A stretch of DNA of 64,000 nt from Actinomadura spongiicola (GCF_003432485.1 NZ_QVNQ01000011.1:227545-291544), one strand, 5' to 3'. Positions 44,394 through 53,181 are shown, counted from the stretch's first letter. Notes: generated by a model from the letters alone, not told the origin. A program made the numbers and translations.

Positions 44394-45136
44394 TCATCGC
44401 GGGTCGCACAGCGCGGTCTGGACGAGGTTCAACTCTTCGTCGAACGCCGCCTTGGTCGAGGGGTTCTCGTTGAAGGCGATGGCGACGCGGCGGCCGGACG
44501 GGGCGACACCCGAGATCGTGGTGAAGCCGTCGATGTCACCGGCGTGGCCCCACCACGTTCCGCCGCAGCGCAGCGGCGTGCCGATCAGCCCGAGCCCGTA
44601 CGCGGCGCCGTCCCAGACACGGTCGGGGTCGAGGGCGACGGTCACCTTCATCTCCGCCGGCGACTTCGGCGGCAGCAGCCGTCCGCCGAGGAGCGCGTCG
44701 TAGAACACGCTCACGTCCCGCATGGTGGAGATCAACGCGCCGCCGGTCCAGGCCGTGGACGTGTTCATCTCGGTGTAGTCGTCCCAGCGGACCGCAGGAC
44801 CGTCGTCGCGGTGAACGTCTTGGTGATGCTGCCGACCCGGAACCGCGGGTCGGCGTTCATCGGCCGTCCGGTGCGCCGGTCGGCGACCCCGCTCGTCGCC
44901 GTCCACGTTCCGCACCGCGGATCGTCCACGCGAACGGTCGCCCCGGTCAGGCCGTGGACGCCCGTCACCCGGTTTAAGACGTGCCGGACGGCGCCCCGAT
45001 CGTCGCACCGGCGCGCCGGGCTCTCGGCCAGCGCGGGCGGGGCCGCGACCGTCCCTCCGATCGCGGCCGCGACCGCCAGCACCGCGACGGCACCTTGACG
45101 AAGGCTATGACTTCTCGCTGACTCCCCCGTGTCCAT
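44394..45136 (-). pseudogene. Broken serine hydrolase of the class C beta-lactamase/D-Ala-D-Ala carboxypeptidase family
   Basis: The 5' part (from 45136) encodes a signal peptide (GAVAVLAVAAAIGGTVAAPP) and the SxxK active-site motif in FRVGSITKTFTATTVL, then stops out of frame. The 3' part, in another frame from about 44795, encodes the late region (DDYTEMNTSTAWTGGALIST, GRLLPPKSPAEM, WWGHAGDIDGFTTISGV). The middle of about 130 residues with the YxN motif is absent, so an internal deletion near 44790-44800 joined the two ends and shifted the frame. The HAG motif survives but no active enzyme can be made. Confidence 0.8.
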
Positions 45137-45230
45137 ATCGGCGAATCTAGATCGTCGCCGACCCGGGCACACTGCGGGGATCACCCTGAGCGACCGTGGG
45201 GGCACCCCTATGGTGATCTTCGGGACACCC

Positions 45231-46382
45231 TCATCGACTTCGAGTGTCCGGTTCGGCTATGCGGCGGCGGGCGTCGCGGGCGCCTCGCGGGTCGTCGACG
45301 GCGAGCGCCGCGCGGAGCCGTTCGCCGTGGAACCACAGGGCCGTCCAGGGGTCCTCCCCGGCCGGGTCGCCGCGCAGGACGAGCCGGTCGGCGCCGTGGT
45401 GGTGGCCGACGTACTGGAGGCGGTGCCCGAGCTGGTCGGACCAGAAGTACGGCACCGGGTCGTAGGGTTCGGCGTGGCCGAGGAGGTTGCGGGCGGCGGT
45501 CCGGGCGGACGCCGCGGCGTGGTCCCAGTGCTCGACGCGGATCCGGGCGCCGAACAGCCGGGACGGCCACCGGACGATGTCCCCGGCCGCGTACACCGGG
45601 CCCGGCCCGGCGCGCAGGGTCGCGTCGGCCTCGACGGCGCCGTCCGGCGAAAGGGGGACGCCGCTTCCCAGGAGCCAGCCGGTGTCGGGCCGGGCGCCGA
45701 TGCCCGTCACGACGATGTCGGCGTCCACACGGCCGCCGTCGGTGAGGCGGACGCCGCGCTCGTCCACGCCGTCGACGAGCGTTCTCAGCCGGAGATCGAT
45801 CCCCTGCGCGGCGAACCACGGGACGAGGTGCTCGCCGAGCGCGGCGGGCAGCGCCCGCGCGAGGGGCGTGGGCGCGGCGTCGACGACGGTGACCTTCAGG
45901 TTCAGGGCGGCGGCCCGGGTGGCCACCTCGTTGCCGACCCAGCCCGCGCCGACGACCGCGACCGAGTCGGCCTCCCGCAGTGCCGCGCGCAGCCGCCGCG
46001 CGTCCTCGACCGTGCGCAGTTCGTGGACGGCGCGGGACGCCCCGGCCAGCCCGATGGGTGACGAGCCGGTCGCGAGGATGACGGCGTCGTGGCGGTGGGC
46101 GCCGCCGGTGCTCTCCACGGCGTCCGGGCGCAGCCGCAGGGCACGGCACCGTAGCCGCAGGTCGACGTCGAGGTCCGCGAGGTCGGTCGGGAGGGTGGTG
46201 TCGTCGACCGTCCCGGCCAGTAGTTCCTTCGACAGCGGCGGACGGTCGTAGGGCGGGTGCGGTTCCGCGGTGAGCAGGGTGATACCGCCGTCGTAGCCCG
46301 CCGCGCGCAGCGTCACGGCGGCGGTGTGCCCGGCGAGGCCGCCGCCGACGATGACGACGCGGCGCGGGGTGTCGCCGCTCAT
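45231..46382 (-). CDS. Ferredoxin reductase of the ring-hydroxylating dioxygenase (BphA4/HcaD-like)
   Basis: 383 residues. FAD-binding VVIVGGGLAGHTAAV at the N-terminus, PPYDRPPLSKELL, NADH-binding VAVVGAGWVGNEVAT and VYAAGDIVRW near the FAD ribityl chain. It passes electrons from NADH to the Rieske ferredoxin encoded at 50018-50377. Last gene of the leftward aromatic operon; its ATG overlaps the stop of the interrupted LLM gene (ATGA). No terminator was identified in the 94 bases before the next gene. Confidence 0.92.
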   Translation of the reverse strand: MSGDTPRRVVIVGGGLAGHTAAVTLRAAGYDGGITLLTAEPHPPYDRPPLSKELLAGTVDDTTLPTDLADLDVDLRLRCRALRLRPDAVESTGGAHRHDAVILATGSSPIGLAGASRAVHELRTVEDARRLRAALREADSVAVVGAGWVGNEVATRAAALNLKVTVVDAAPTPLARALPAALGEHLVPWFAAQGIDLRLRTLVDGVDERGVRLTDGGRVDADIVVTGIGARPDTGWLLGSGVPLSPDGAVEADATLRAGPGPVYAAGDIVRWPSRLFGARIRVEHWDHAAASARTAARNLLGHAEPYDPVPYFWSDQLGHRLQYVGHHHGADRLVLRGDPAGEDPWTALWFHGERLRAALAVDDPRGARDARRRIAEPDTRSR

Positions 46383-47359
46383 GACAGGTGCCGGGTCAGC
46401 GCGCGCAGGGTGCGTTCGCCCGCCGGGTCGTCGTCGGTGCAGCAGGGCAGGACGGCGATCTCGTCGACGTCGTAGGACGCGAGGCGTTCACCGACCGCCT
46501 CCTCGTCGCCGAGTGCCGCGATCGCGTGGACGAGTTCGTCCGGGACGGCCGCCAGCAGCTCACCGGGGTGCGGGCGACTCCGGGCGAACGCGACCACGTC
46601 CCCGAACCCGGCCTCCTCGAACATCTGGGCATAGCCGGGGGCGGCCAGGTAGCCGACGACGGCCCGGCGGACCTGCTCGCGGGCCTGGTCGCCTCCGTCC
46701 ACGGCCACCGGGACTCACGCGGCGACGGGCGGCACCTCGACGTCGAGTTCGAGTGCCTCGGACAGCAGTGACGCGGCGAGCCGCCCGGCCGCCTCCGGCG
46801 TGACGAGGCTGACCACCATCCGGTCACCCTGCCGCGCGGCGACGCGGATCGCGGCCGGTCCGAACGCGGCGATGGTGATGGGCGCCGCGGGTGGGGGCAG
46901 CCGCAGCCGGTATCCGTGCGTGCGCAGCACCTTGCCCTCGAAGTCCGGGCGGTCGCCCGCGAGCAGGCGCCGGACCAGCCGCGCCGATTCCGCGAGGGCC
47001 TCCGGCGGGTTGCGCCGGTCGCGGCCGTGCCACTGCTCGACGACATGGGGGCTGGAGTTGCCGAGCGCCACCGCGACGGGACGGCCGGTGAGGTCCGCGA
47101 GCGACGCGACCCCCATCGCGATCATCACCGGGTCGCGGACCGCGACCGGCAGCGGCCCGGTCGTCAGCGCGATCGACCCGGTTCGCGCGGCGATCGCCGT
47201 CGCCAGCGCGAACGCGTCGTAGGTGGCCATCTCCCCGATCCACAGCTCCGGAAATCCGAGGGCGTCGGCGAGGACGGCCGTGTCCAGCGCCTCCCCCGGT
47301 GGCCTGTCCTGCCAGAGGCCGAGGGAGACCGACAGTCGTGCGGCCGGTCCGGTGGTCAT
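46379..47359 (-). pseudogene. LLM-class flavin-dependent oxidoreductase split by one in-frame TGA
   Basis: The frame from 47359 encodes a luciferase-like monooxygenase: LSVSLGLWQDRPPG, LWIGEMATYDAFALATAIA, IALTTGPLPVAVRDP, VALGNSSPHVVEQWHGRDR, APITIAAFGPAAIRVAARQGD. It ends at a TGA (46717-46715) after 214 residues. The same frame continues VPVAVDGGDQAREQVRRAVV for another 111 codons to the family's normal end near 326 residues. The TGA sits where related proteins have Trp (AAWVPVAVD), so one G-to-A change is the simplest cause. Both ends overlap neighbours by ATGA, so the operon frame is intact. F420 or FMN use is undetermined. Confidence 0.82.
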
Positions 47360-48189
47360 CGGGCCGCCTCCGTCCGGGGGCGTCCGCCGCGAACCTCCAG
47401 GCCGCCGTCGCTGGGCAGCACCGTCCCGGTCATGAAACGGGAGTCGCGGGGGTCGGCGAGCAGGACGTACAGCCCGGCGTGGTCGTCCGCGTCGCTGACG
47501 AACCCGAGGGGGATGTGCCGGGCGATCCGTCCGAGCCGCTCGTCCAGGCGGTGACCTGCGCTGCCGAGCGCGTCCAGCCCGGCCAGGGCCGTGCGGGTGG
47601 CGCCCGGGGCCACGCCGTTCACCCGGATCTCGGGCGCCAGTTCGTGGGCGAGCTGCCGGATCAAACCGATGACCGCGTGCTTGGACGCGACGTACAGCGT
47701 CCCGCCGCCGCCCGCGTACAGGCCGCTGGACGACACGGTGAAGATGAGCGTGCCGCCGGTCAGGCGGAGCGCGGGCAGCGCCGCGTGCGCACCGAGCATC
47801 GGGCCGAGCACGTTCGTGCGGAACAGTTCGTCGAACGCGCCGGTGAGCCGGAAGCCGTCCATGTCCTCGAAGGACGCCGCGTAGTCGTAGACGCCCGCGT
47901 TGGCGACGTAGGCGTCGAGGCGGCCGAACGCGTCCAGGGTCCGGGCGACGGACGCGGCGTGGGCGTCCGCCGCCCGGACGTCGCCGACCTCGACCGTGAC
48001 CAGGTCGCCGTGGTCGCGGGTGAGCGCGGCGGCCCGCCCGGCATCGCGTTCCAGGACGCCGACACGGGCGCCCTCGGCGACGTAGCGGTCGACGACCGCG
48101 CGGCCGATGCCGCTGCCGCCGCCGGTCACCAGCGCCACCCGGCCGTCGAGCCGACCGGGCGGCCCGGCGGGTCGTTGCTGTGCCGTCAT
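47356..48189 (-). CDS. cis-Dihydrodiol dehydrogenase (BphB/HcaB-like SDR)
   Basis: 277 residues. Motifs: VTGGGSGIG near residue 22, YVANAGVYDY, catalytic Ser in IFTVSSSG and YVASKHAV as YxxxK. VAPGATRTALAG follows, then the loop DERLGRIARHIPLGF found in dihydrodiol dehydrogenases. It rearomatises the cis-dihydrodiol made by the adjacent Rieske oxygenase to a catechol with NAD+. It starts 21 bases after the oxygenase beta gene and ends in an ATGA overlap with the LLM gene. Confidence 0.9.
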   Translation of the reverse strand: MTAQQRPAGPPGRLDGRVALVTGGGSGIGRAVVDRYVAEGARVGVLERDAGRAAALTRDHGDLVTVEVGDVRAADAHAASVARTLDAFGRLDAYVANAGVYDYAASFEDMDGFRLTGAFDELFRTNVLGPMLGAHAALPALRLTGGTLIFTVSSSGLYAGGGGTLYVASKHAVIGLIRQLAHELAPEIRVNGVAPGATRTALAGLDALGSAGHRLDERLGRIARHIPLGFVSDADDHAGLYVLLADPRDSRFMTGTVLPSDGGLEVRGGRPRTEAAR

Positions 48190-48210
48190 TCCAGTCGCCG
48201 TCCTCGCGGG

Positions 48211-48717
48211 TCAGAAGAAGGTGTTGATGTTCTTGGCGGGCAGGACCGCGTGCCGCAGCACGACGAGCCGCCGCGCGATGCGCAACCCCTCGGGGGTGCG
48301 GCGCAACACGTCTTCGCGCCGCCCGTACAGGGTGGCCGAGTCGATGTCGCCCTGTCCGCGATGGTTGACGATGACCGAGCGGACGAGCAGTTCCCCCGCC
48401 GTGTCCGTGTCCTCGACCTCGATGTTGGACACCACGTGCAGGTGCCGGGTCGCCGGGTCCTCCGCCCACGCGGTCGGGGCCGTGAACCGGACGACCCGGC
48501 GGCGCAGGTCGTCGAGCGTGTCGTCGAAGTAGGCCATGCGGGACGGGGCGTAGCTGCCCTCGGTGTCGGCCCGGCCCCGGTTCTCCACCCCGGGCACCCA
48601 GTAGTGGGCGTCGTCGCAGAACAGGTCGAGCCACTCGGGGTAGCGTTCCTCGTCCAGCAGCCGCGCCTCGTACGCCAGGAACGCGTGGACCTCCCAGTAC
48701 ACCTCCGCCGAGGTCAT
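48211..48717 (-). CDS. Aromatic ring-hydroxylating dioxygenase beta subunit
   Basis: 168 residues, the normal small-subunit length, with the NTF2-like fold. Typical segments: VHAFLAYEARLLDEERYPEW, LFCDDAHYWVPGV, RHLHVVSNIEVED and the closing LLVRSVIVNHR. It is structural, forming an alpha3-beta3 oxygenase with the upstream alpha subunit. The ATG at 48717 shares ATGA with the alpha stop. Confidence 0.93.
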   Translation of the reverse strand: MTSAEVYWEVHAFLAYEARLLDEERYPEWLDLFCDDAHYWVPGVENRGRADTEGSYAPSRMAYFDDTLDDLRRRVVRFTAPTAWAEDPATRHLHVVSNIEVEDTDTAGELLVRSVIVNHRGQGDIDSATLYGRREDVLRRTPEGLRIARRLVVLRHAVLPAKNINTFF

Positions 48718-50021
48718 CGCGTCTTCTCCAGGTCGTCCCATGTCGCGGCGCGCAGCAGTTGTGACCAGCGCCGGTAGAACGCCCGCTGGTTGGCGTCGTT
48801 GATCTGGCCGCGGTGCACGTTCCCCGGCAGTTCGGGGTGGTCGATCGCGGTGTCGGACCCGAGACCGTAGTAGAGCCGCTGCCGCCGCGTCACCACGCCC
48901 TGGTTGGAGCGTGTGGCGAGTTCCCAGTTCTCGCCGTCGTCCATCTCGAAGACGCCGGACGGGGAGAACGTCATCATCGCGCCCTTGCGCCAGGCGTCCT
49001 TGACCTCCGGTGGAGCGTTCCGGTTGACCAGCACCCACGTGTGCAGCTCGGTGCGGTGCGGGCCCTTGGGCTGCCAGGTGCGGAACGTGTTCTGGCCCGG
49101 GAGGAACGAGAAGTTCGGGAAGACGTTCACCGAGCTGATCGACCCGACCATGCGGGCGCGCAGCTCGCCGAGCCGTTCGGCGACCCGTTCCTGGTTCTCC
49201 CGCAGATAGTTCATGATCCGTTTGTCGCCGAGGGTGGCGGCGTTGCCGACGCCGTCGAGGTTGAACTCCCAGCAGTGGCCGTGCGCGTTGACGTGGTAGC
49301 TATCGGCGTCGTCCGCGCCGAGTTCGGCGACACCGCGTCCGATCATGGCCTCCGCGCCGGACGCGTGCGTCCATCCGGCGTGCAGCGCGTCGCCCGCGAA
49401 GTTCTCCGCCGCGATCTTCCAGTTGCAGCCCAGCACGGACTTGATCGAACCGCCCGCGAACTCGGTCCCGCCCGCGTCGTTGTCGAGCATCACGTCGAGG
49501 TAGTACGTGAACTCGCCGAGGTAGTCGCGCAGCGGCGGCGCGTCGGGGTCGAACGTGGCGAACACCAGTCCCTTGTAGGTGTCGAGCCGCGCGACGGGGG
49601 TGAGGCCGAGCCGGGCCTGGTCGAAGGTGGGTTCGCGTCCGTACGCGGCCGATTCGTGGACGCCGTTGAGCGTCCCGTCCAGGCCGAACGACCAGCCGTG
49701 GTAGTTGCACACGAATCCGCGGGCGGTCCCGGCCTCGGCGGTGCACACTCGGTTGCCCCGGTGGGGGCAGCTGTTGAGGTAGGCGCCGATGGACCCGTCA
49801 CGCCGCCGGACGACGAGGACGTTGTCCTCCCCCATCCAGGTGGTGAGGAACGACCCGGGCTTCGGCAGCTGGGACTCGTGCGCGACGAACAACCAGCACC
49901 GGGCGAAGATGCGTTCCAGTTCCAGTTCGTAGACGGCCTGGTCCCAGAAGACGCGGCGGTCGAGCCAGCCGTCGTCCAAGCCGCAGAGGGAAAGCAGTTC
50001 CGGGTCGGTTCCGGTGGTCAT
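48714..50021 (-). CDS. Aromatic ring-hydroxylating dioxygenase alpha subunit (Rieske, mononuclear iron)
   Basis: 435 residues. Rieske [2Fe-2S] ligands C85/H87 (SCPHRGN) and C105/H108 (CNYHGW). The bridging Asp and iron histidines are in GDALHAGWTH (D211, H214, H219). It inserts both atoms of O2 into an aromatic ring to give a cis-dihydrodiol. The sequence is of the biphenyl/3-phenylpropionate dioxygenase general type (FPNFSFLPGQNTFRTWQPKG). Coupled by ATGA to the ferredoxin gene in front and the beta gene behind, giving the full three-component oxygenase in one operon. The natural substrate is not readable. Confidence 0.94.
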   Translation of the reverse strand: MTTGTDPELLSLCGLDDGWLDRRVFWDQAVYELELERIFARCWLFVAHESQLPKPGSFLTTWMGEDNVLVVRRRDGSIGAYLNSCPHRGNRVCTAEAGTARGFVCNYHGWSFGLDGTLNGVHESAAYGREPTFDQARLGLTPVARLDTYKGLVFATFDPDAPPLRDYLGEFTYYLDVMLDNDAGGTEFAGGSIKSVLGCNWKIAAENFAGDALHAGWTHASGAEAMIGRGVAELGADDADSYHVNAHGHCWEFNLDGVGNAATLGDKRIMNYLRENQERVAERLGELRARMVGSISSVNVFPNFSFLPGQNTFRTWQPKGPHRTELHTWVLVNRNAPPEVKDAWRKGAMMTFSPSGVFEMDDGENWELATRSNQGVVTRRQRLYYGLGSDTAIDHPELPGNVHRGQINDANQRAFYRRWSQLLRAATWDDLEKTR

Positions 50022-50377
50022 GAGGATGCCTCCTGGGCCGAGGGGGCGAGGTGGGCGACGACGTGACCGTCCTCGACGGCCGCCGGGTAGACGGTGAGGG
50101 GACGGGTCGCCGGGAAACACAGGGGCCGCCCGCTCGCGAGGTCGAACTCCGCCCAGTGGACGGGGCACACCACCCGGTCGCCTTCCAGGTCGCCGTCGCT
50201 GAGGGACGCCTCGGCGTGCGTGCAGGTGTCGTCGGTGACGTGCACGGTCCCGTCCACGTTGGCGACCAGGACCGGGCCCGCTTCCTCGGTGACCACGCGC
50301 AGCATCCGTCCGGGCGGCACGTCCGCGAGGCGGCACAGGACCGTGCGGCACCCGCGGTCGGTGACGTCAGAGCGCAT
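50018..50377 (-). CDS. Rieske-type ferredoxin for the dioxygenase
   Basis: 119 residues. Rieske ligands C52/H54 (CTHAEASL) and C71/H74 (CPVHWAEFDL), the usual BphA3/HcaC arrangement. It shuttles electrons from the reductase at 45231-46382 to the oxygenase. The start at 50377 lies inside the last codons of the LigB-like gene (11-base overlap) and the stop overlaps the alpha start (ATGA). Confidence 0.93.
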   Translation of the reverse strand: MRSDVTDRGCRTVLCRLADVPPGRMLRVVTEEAGPVLVANVDGTVHVTDDTCTHAEASLSDGDLEGDRVVCPVHWAEFDLASGRPLCFPATRPLTVYPAAVEDGHVVAHLAPSAQEASS

Positions 50378-51209
50378 CGGCCGTCTCCAGCGGGAGCAGC
50401 TCGGCGAACCCGAGGCCGGTGATCCACTCGGGGACCGCCTCGTAGCCGATGACCTCGCCCCGGCACGGCCCGACGGCCGCCATCGCCGCGACGAACGTGC
50501 GGATCTCCAGGGCGCCGTTGCCCGCCTCCGCCTGGATCCGCCCGTCGTCGAGCCCGGCGAGCCCGGCGGTGTCGCCCGCCGTGACGCGGTCGAGGACCAT
50601 CCGGTCGAAGTCGGTGTTGAGTTCGCCCATCCGCTCCGTCCCGACCCAGTGGCTGATGCCGCCGCTGCCGATGACGACGACGCGTTCGTCCTCGTCCGCG
50701 TCCTGGACGGCCGCGCGGATCGCCTCGCCGACGCGGACGGCGCGCGGCAACGGGATCAGCGGCTCGACGCCGCACGCCAGGTAGACGGGGATCACGGGCA
50801 CGCCGAGCGGCTCGGCGACCAGGTGGTAGGGGATGACGACGGAGTGGTCCGCGGTGAAGGTCGGCGCGACCGCCCAGTCGACGCCGTTGCGGTGCCCGTG
50901 GGCGGCGATGTGCCGGGCCAGCGGCGCGTTGTCGGGCAGCGGGCCGCGCGTCAGCCCGGGAAGCCGCTCGACGGGGCCGTCCAGGTCGCCGGTGGCGATG
51001 AGCATCTGCGGCAGGCAGCCGGGGCCGAACAGGATGTAGTGGTCCGCGCCGATGATCAGCACGGTGGTGGGGTCCAGCGCGGCGAGCCGCCGCGAGATCT
51101 CCGCGTAGGCGTGGTGCACCCGGTCGCGCACCGGCGCGGGCGGCGCGTCCGGATGCGTGAGCATCATCGGGTCGTGGGGCAGCAGGAAGCCGCCGACGAC
51201 GGTGCCCAT
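50367..51209 (-). CDS. Class III extradiol dioxygenase catalytic subunit (LigB-like)
   Basis: 280 residues from the ATG at 51209, which follows GGGGAGAG at good spacing; a GTG at 51215 overlaps the preceding stop. The LigB fold is seen in GGFLLPHDP (His 12), TVLIIGADHYILFGPG, the central TFTADHSVVIPYHL and VVVIGSGGISHWVG. It uses Fe(II) to cleave a catechol ring next to the hydroxyls. It pairs with the LigA-like small subunit upstream. LigAB enzymes coupled to a C-C hydrolase occur in carbazole-type pathways, which suggests a substrate whose ring-fission product is a ketone. Confidence 0.9.
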   Translation of the reverse strand: MGTVVGGFLLPHDPMMLTHPDAPPAPVRDRVHHAYAEISRRLAALDPTTVLIIGADHYILFGPGCLPQMLIATGDLDGPVERLPGLTRGPLPDNAPLARHIAAHGHRNGVDWAVAPTFTADHSVVIPYHLVAEPLGVPVIPVYLACGVEPLIPLPRAVRVGEAIRAAVQDADEDERVVVIGSGGISHWVGTERMGELNTDFDRMVLDRVTAGDTAGLAGLDDGRIQAEAGNGALEIRTFVAAMAAVGPCRGEVIGYEAVPEWITGLGFAELLPLETADAL

Positions 51210-51211
51210 GG

Positions 51212-51505
51212 TCACTCTCCCCTCGGTCCGCCGGACGCGGGGACGTCACCGCGCATCCGGGCCAGATATGCCTTGTCGCCCCGTTCGCCCGCGGCGGGGA
51301 GCATCAGCCAGAAGCCCCACACCAGCATCGGGTTGGCGCCGAGCCCGGCCAGGGCGCGCACGTCCCGGTCGGTGAGCAGGCGCAGCTCGCCGCCGGTGAG
51401 CCGGTAGCGGCGGGCGAAGCGGTCGGGGTCCTCGGTGAACGTCTCCCGGGCGCGCCGGTCGGTGTTCAGGTCGTACAGCGCCTTCTCGACGCCCGCGAGG
51501 CTCAT
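51212..51505 (-). CDS. LigA-like small subunit of the extradiol dioxygenase
   Basis: 97 residues, all helical, matching the protocatechuate 4,5-dioxygenase alpha subunit: VEKALYDLNTD, RETFTEDPDRFARRYRLTGGE, ALAGLGANPMLVWGFWLM. It caps the active site of the LigB-like catalytic subunit. Overlapping junctions with the hydrolase (ATGA) and the LigB gene suggest fixed stoichiometry. Confidence 0.9.
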   Translation of the reverse strand: MSLAGVEKALYDLNTDRRARETFTEDPDRFARRYRLTGGELRLLTDRDVRALAGLGANPMLVWGFWLMLPAAGERGDKAYLARMRGDVPASGGPRGE

Positions 51506-52341
51506 GACAGCCGTCCGGCGAAGTCGTCGACGAGGGCGGTGAAGGCGGCGTGCCGCTCCAACTGCACCCAGTGGCCGCAGTGGCCGAACACGTGCAGGTC
51601 GGCGGACGGTATCTCGCGGGCCAGGCGCCAGCCCAGCTCGACCGGGATGACGCCGTCCTCGCGGCCGTGCACGACCAGGGTGGGACGGTCGATGGTCCGG
51701 AGCCGCTCCTCGGGGACGCCTCTGATGGGCGTGTCCCCCGGCGCGGGCTCGGGGATCAGTTTGCGGTACGCGTCCTGCGCGCCCGGACGGGCGCTCGCCT
51801 CGTACCGTGCGCGCACCATCTCGTCGGTGACCAGGTCGGGATCGTGCGGGAACAGCCGCAGGATGCGGCGCATCTCGTCGAGGTCCGGCTCGTAGTGCCA
51901 GCCCGCCCGGAGCCCCTCGGTCATCGTGAACGTCCCGGCCGGGGTGCCGAGCAGGACCAGACCGTCCACGCGGGACGGGTCGCGCAACGTGGCGGCCAGC
52001 GCCAGACCGCCGCCGAAGCTGTTGCCGACCAGCACCGCGGACGGGATGGCCAGGGCGTCCAGGAACCCGAACAGGTGCCGGACCCACAGCTTGATGCCGT
52101 AGGTGGCGTCCTCCTGGAAGCTCGTGCGGCCGAACCCGGCGATGTCGGGGGCGAGCACCCGGTGGTGCCGCGCCAGCTCCGGCAGGGTCCGCGACCAGTT
52201 GGACCAGGCGGACACGCCCGGCCCGGACCCGTGCAGCAGCACCACGGGCCGTCCGGAGCCCGCCTCGTGGTAGACGGTCTCGTGCCCGGCGGCCATGATC
52301 CGGCGGGTCCGGGCGGCCTCGTCGCGAAGCCCGCTGTCCAT
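51502..52341 (-). CDS. Meta-cleavage product C-C hydrolase (MhpC/BphD/CarC-like)
   Basis: 279 residues, alpha/beta hydrolase. Oxyanion region LLHGSGPGVSAWSNW, nucleophile S108 in VGNSFGGG, Asp in HGREDGVIP and His in GHCGHWVQLE. It splits the ring-opened product into an organic acid and a 2-hydroxydienoate. First gene of the leftward aromatic operon. The ATG at 52341 was chosen for its GAGGGGTGG ribosome site; a GTG three codons earlier is less well placed. The two palindromic operators lie directly upstream. Confidence 0.92.
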   Translation of the reverse strand: MDSGLRDEAARTRRIMAAGHETVYHEAGSGRPVVLLHGSGPGVSAWSNWSRTLPELARHHRVLAPDIAGFGRTSFQEDATYGIKLWVRHLFGFLDALAIPSAVLVGNSFGGGLALAATLRDPSRVDGLVLLGTPAGTFTMTEGLRAGWHYEPDLDEMRRILRLFPHDPDLVTDEMVRARYEASARPGAQDAYRKLIPEPAPGDTPIRGVPEERLRTIDRPTLVVHGREDGVIPVELGWRLAREIPSADLHVFGHCGHWVQLERHAAFTALVDDFAGRLS

Positions 52342-52356
52342 CGACACCACCCCTCA

Positions 52357-52380
52357 ATTCGGTCGGTCGATCAATCGAAT
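52357..52380. promoter_or_regulatory. Imperfect palindrome upstream of the aromatic operon
   Basis: 24-base repeat with ATTCG and CGAAT outer arms; 9 of 12 positions pair. Its inner GGTCGGTCGA resembles the perfect palindrome at 52419-52438, so it is probably the second site of the divergent TetR protein. Confidence 0.55.
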
Positions 52381-52418
52381 AAAACGGAAGTTAGCAGCCG
52401 AGTCCCCGCACTGTAAAG

Positions 52419-52438
52419 CCGATCGGTCGACCGATCGG
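52419..52438. promoter_or_regulatory. Perfect 20-base TetR-type operator
   Basis: CCGATCGGTCGACCGATCGG is its own reverse complement. It lies 20 bases before the tetR ATG in the divergent gap, so it likely mediates autorepression and control of the leftward operon. Confidence 0.75.
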
Positions 52439-52458
52439 ACGTTGGGTACCATCGGCGG

Positions 52459-53181
52459 ATGACACCGGAGAAGGCGGCACCACAGACGGAACAGGCCCCC
52501 GGCGGGGTCGCTGACCAGGCACCGAACGGCGAAAAGAACGGCACCGGGAACGGCGTGAAGGCGACGCGAAGGCGGCCGGGACGCAAGCCCGGCAGCCGCG
52601 CCGACGACTGGGAGGTCAAGCGCCGCCGGATCCTCGACGTGGCCGCCGAGGTGTTCTTCACCCGAGGCTACGAGCGGGGCACCACCAAGGAGATCGCCGA
52701 GCGGGCCGGGATGAGCCAGCCGACGATCTACCACTATGTGGGCTCCAAGGAAGTCCTCATGACGGAGATCGCGCGGCAGGTCGACCGCGACTTCACCGGC
52801 GCCCTGGACGACGCGCTCGCCGAGCCCGCCCCACCCGAGATCCAGTTGCGCCGCATGATCGAGGCGTTCGTGCGCGCGCTGGCGCTCAACCAGCGCACGT
52901 TCGCGGTGTACTGGAAGGAGTTCCGCTCGCTGCCCAAGGACGTCGGCCGCGAGGTCAGCGGCCACGAGCGAGACTTCGTCGTCCGGGTCGAGGAGGTGGT
53001 GGCACGCGCCCAGGAACAGGGGATCCTGCCGTCCGGGCATCCGACGCGCGTCGTCAGCGAGGGGATCCTCGGAATGATGAGCTGGATGCACTGGTGGTTC
53101 AAGCCCGACGAGTTCGACGCCGACCAGGTCGCCGCCGCGTTCTGCGATCTGATCGGGCTGCCCCCGGCGCCCGGCGACTGA
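52459..53181 (+). CDS. TetR-family regulator of the aromatic operon
   Basis: 240 residues. A 50-residue charged, disordered N-terminus rich in Gly, Lys and Arg (ending TRRRPGRKPGSRADDWEVK) precedes the helix-turn-helix (ILDVAAEVFFTRGYERGTTK, then AERAGMSQPTIYHYVGSKE). The C-terminal ligand domain resembles the KstR2-type (MIEAFVRALALNQRTFAVYW, then GILGMMSWMHWWF). CoA-thioester ligands are known for that type. It is divergent from the hydrolase-first operon with palindromes between, and followed by a CoA ligase gene. Confidence 0.9.
   Translation: MTPEKAAPQTEQAPGGVADQAPNGEKNGTGNGVKATRRRPGRKPGSRADDWEVKRRRILDVAAEVFFTRGYERGTTKEIAERAGMSQPTIYHYVGSKEVLMTEIARQVDRDFTGALDDALAEPAPPEIQLRRMIEAFVRALALNQRTFAVYWKEFRSLPKDVGREVSGHERDFVVRVEEVVARAQEQGILPSGHPTRVVSEGILGMMSWMHWWFKPDEFDADQVAAAFCDLIGLPPAPGD

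Noticed and set aside
46715..46717. Selenocysteine reading of the in-frame TGA
   Set aside because: The LLM family has Trp, not Cys/Sec, at this position and no selenocysteine insertion hairpin or machinery is apparent; a nonsense change is simpler.
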